Below are positions 58,161 through 60,000 of a stretch of 60,000 nt of DNA, piece after piece (position 1 is the stretch's first letter; each line of letters begins with the position of its first letter). Under the pieces are notes generated by a model that ran no database searches, had not been told where the DNA came from, and saw nothing but the letters and a program-made list of their open reading frames with translations. The translations under genes and the position numbers were made by a program. Origin of the DNA: Lineus longissimus (taxonomy: Eukaryota; Nemertea; Pilidiophora; Heteronemertea; Lineidae); assembly GCF_910592395.1 (NCBI RefSeq), contig NC_088318.1, positions 11,162,349 to 11,222,348 on the forward strand, read 5' to 3'.

Positions 58161-58705
58161 GACAAGGGAGTTGTTGAGCGACTCCACTTGTTGAAAGTGT
58201 TTTTCAGATAGATCGAGCCAAGGCTACTTGTTTGACCTCTTGCCACTAAATTGTAATATCACAAATAGTATTGTTACACAGCCCTGGCCAGCCGGTGTCA
58301 TAGTTGACCGGCTTTGGGAGATACCATCAAAGGGCATTGGTAAGGCTGATCCTAAGGAAATCTAGTGTTGTGCAACACCATTATTTTGGGTAAATGCGAT
58401 CTGCGATTTACCTTTGGCCAGAACGATATGAAAAACACTTTAGTAATAACTACTCTTACCGCAATACCCACATGATGTATATCGGGTGGGCCACAAAAGC
58501 GAGTACACTACTATTGCAGTTGACTATTGCTGTTGAATAATAATGACAGTATCATTGCAGTCCAAAGCAGACACTCGGTATCTATTTCTGGGCAGATACA
58601 TCATGGATCGCAGTCACATTAAGTGAAAATATGAGGTTCAACCAGAGTAAAGTCAACTCTGTTTTAGCTAAATAGGGCTTTTCCAGGTGCACGAAGACCA
58701 CATTT

Positions 58706-58779
58706 GGTCGCGGGAAAGACAGCATCTCCACATTAGCTCTAGCCATTGTCTGGTGTAGAGATGTTTCGTTTTCCCGACC
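58706..58779 (+). ncRNA. Candidate hairpin resembling a microRNA precursor
   Basis: The arm GGTCGCGGGAAAGACAGCAT (from 58706, continuing CTCCAC) pairs with GTGTAGAGATGTTTCGTTTT (ending CCCGACC at 58779), giving about 24 pairs with a few bulges and mismatches around a loop of about 20 nt. Length (74 nt), arm length and scattered bulges fit a pre-miRNA, and the opposite strand folds equally. I recognise no known seed. It could instead be a decayed palindromic mobile element. Confidence 0.35.
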
Positions 58780-58810
58780 TCGGGTGCAGTAAGTCTATCA
58801 GGCCATGTAA

Positions 58811-58829
58811 GGGGGGGGGGGGGGGGGGG
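58811..58829 (+). repeat. 19-base G run
   Basis: An uninterrupted run of 19 G, then A and GGG. Similar homopolymers lie at 17116-17127 (12 G), 58014-58029 (16 G) and 30470-30486 (17 C). Their lengths are the least reliable bases of any assembly. Confidence 0.9.
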
Positions 58830-59228
58830 AGGGCGCTAAATTGATCGCCGTAAACGTACATTTACTACTGGTGCAAGTTCACATTTAGGTCAACTCGGTG
58901 TTTGTGGCCCACACGTTATATTTCATATCGACATCCTGAAATACAGGCTACATGATACATACATTATACATAGCCTGCAGGGTGAATCAAAAAGGCGATA
59001 TTTCATGTTTCGACGATTTCAAAAGATGCTATTGAAAGTCGACTTACTGAAGTCATGTTGATTCTGGCATAGCTCCACGATGAGTTATTTGTTCGAGAAT
59101 CTCGATACGATCCAACAGTTTTATCTTAGTCCAAGTTTACACACTTTAATGCACTGATAATGCCCCATATCTCTAGTTACGTTCGTCATTGAAGGACCCA
59201 ATGTAACTGGCGGAGGCCTCCGAACTAC

Positions 59229-59460
59229 GGTGGGCGGGAAAGGACATTGGAATTTTTTTTTTCTGGGCGGGACGACTTATTATCTCGAAACCGTTTTGTA
59301 AAGTTAAACAAGCCCAGCGTCATTTCCTTAAGTCGTCCCCCAAACTTACTAAGTCGTCCCCCTTAGATCATAAAAATAACGGCAAAATGCAAGAAAGAAA
59401 AATTTCTTGTAAGTCGTCCCGCCTAGAAAAAAAGAATTCCGATGTCCTTTCCGAGCCACC
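59229..59460. mobile_element. 232-bp MITE with about 50-bp terminal inverted repeats
   Basis: The left end GGTGGGCGGGAAAGGACATT, then GGAATTTTTTTTTTCTGGG and CGGGACGACTTA, is mirrored by the right end (complement of TAAGTCGTCCCGCCTAG, AAAGAATTCCGATGTCC, TTTCCGAGCCACC). A TA lies just outside both ends, suggesting a TA target. Inside, AAGTCGTCCCCC occurs twice more near 59331-59362. No coding capacity. It shares its outer 20 bp with the element at 22977-23060. Confidence 0.8.
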
Positions 59461-59505
59461 ATACCGCGTGACGTTTTGGCTGCGTTGTTTTTTATTCATT
59501 GGAAA

Positions 59506-59885
59506 AACTACGTATCCTAAGTGAACACCCATGAGCGCTCCCTTCATGCTTCATTCAGTTTGGGGCGGAATATTCTTCCGACATGACTGGAGCATTCACA
59601 GGTGTCACCTGTTCCCGAGGGTGGGCGGGTGGGAGTGTTGAAAAATGGATTATCATTCTTTGGTGTTTTGCCATACGGGGAGAGATTCCCTTACCCAAGA
59701 ATGGTGCAGTCTTCAGTTTCAACCTAACCAAGTTTTGGCCTCCTGCTTCCTCACGAAAGAATGACTGGACTACGAGAAATACGCAGGTAGCGCCGTCTGG
59801 TGTTAACTTAGGATAACTACGTATCCTAAGTGAACACCCATGAGCGCTCCCTTCATGCTTCATTCAGTTTGGGGCGGAATATTCT
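59506..59885. repeat. 71-bp identical direct repeats 309 bp apart
   Basis: 59506-59576 and 59815-59885 are identical over 71 bases, starting AACTACGTATCCTAAGTGAA and ending TTTGGGGCGGAATATTCT. The second copy is preceded by ACTTAGGATA, which pairs with its own TATCCTAAGT to form a 10-bp-arm foldback at 59806-59831; the first copy lacks that arm. The spacer (59577-59814) is open on + for 77 codons but unrecognised. It may be short terminal repeats of a small element or a recent local duplication. Confidence 0.8.
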
Positions 59886-60000
59886 ATCCTTCCTTCCACA
59901 AGTAGCTAGATGTTGGTCCCTTTGTATTAGCATTGAGAGTAAGTTTCCGTCTACCCCGAACTAAGTACCCCATCCCGAGGAAAATTTCTCTCAATTCTAA

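Noticed and set aside
1-60000. CRISPR arrays, operons, complete tRNA or rRNA genes, viral or retroelement reverse transcriptase
   Set aside because: None seen. The repeats lack spacer structure, genes are intron-containing, and no reverse transcriptase or transposase catalytic motif was recognised in any frame.

Overview
This is invertebrate animal nuclear DNA. Genes are split by large GT-AG introns, the sequence is AT-rich and non-coding for roughly 95% of its length, and there are short mobile elements, minisatellites, long G or C runs and many ACATGTAC-type simple repeats. The proteins (an RGK GTPase with an invertebrate-type core, a Tbx20-class T-box protein and an ASRGL1-like enzyme) and the repeat style suggest a marine invertebrate, either lophotrochozoan or non-vertebrate deuterostome. 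I cannot fix the phylum.

Layout. (1) 1-13562: the 3' half of an RGK-family small GTPase gene on +, three coding exons at 6346-6428, 10702-10885 and 13303-13562. The nucleotide-binding (G1) exon and the start codon are not in the window. A pair of related open segments of unknown nature lies at the left edge (about 253-715). (2) 13563-34616: a 21-kb gene-poor stretch. It holds an 0.84-kb tandem duplication whose third copy is interrupted by a 1.05-kb element with inverted ends, a degenerate repeat near 20 kb, a palindromic element near 23 kb, a CpG-rich patch near 28.2 kb, the window's longest unexplained open frame (30789-31427) and a tRNA-derived SINE-like head (31831-31916). (3) 34617-46128: a complete seven-exon Tbx20-type gene on +, 475 codons with every splice phase matching. 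(4) 46129-51888: intergenic. (5) 54301-51889: a complete six-exon isoaspartyl peptidase / L-asparaginase gene on -, 316 codons, convergent with Tbx20. (6) 54302-60000: repeat-rich. It carries an 84-bp minisatellite with partial dimeric organisation just upstream of the asparaginase gene, a tandem dimer of an interspersed repeat, a precursor-miRNA-like hairpin, a long-inverted-repeat MITE and a 71-bp identical direct-repeat pair.

The three genes do not form one pathway: one is a signalling / calcium-channel-regulator GTPase, one a developmental transcription factor, and one an amino-acid / protein-repair hydrolase. I found no CRISPR array, operon, viral gene or gene cluster that would count as a new system. 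The most unusual material is in the repeats and hairpins. Gene models rest on reading-frame, splice-phase and family-motif agreement seen directly in the sequence. Repeat classes are inferred from structure only.
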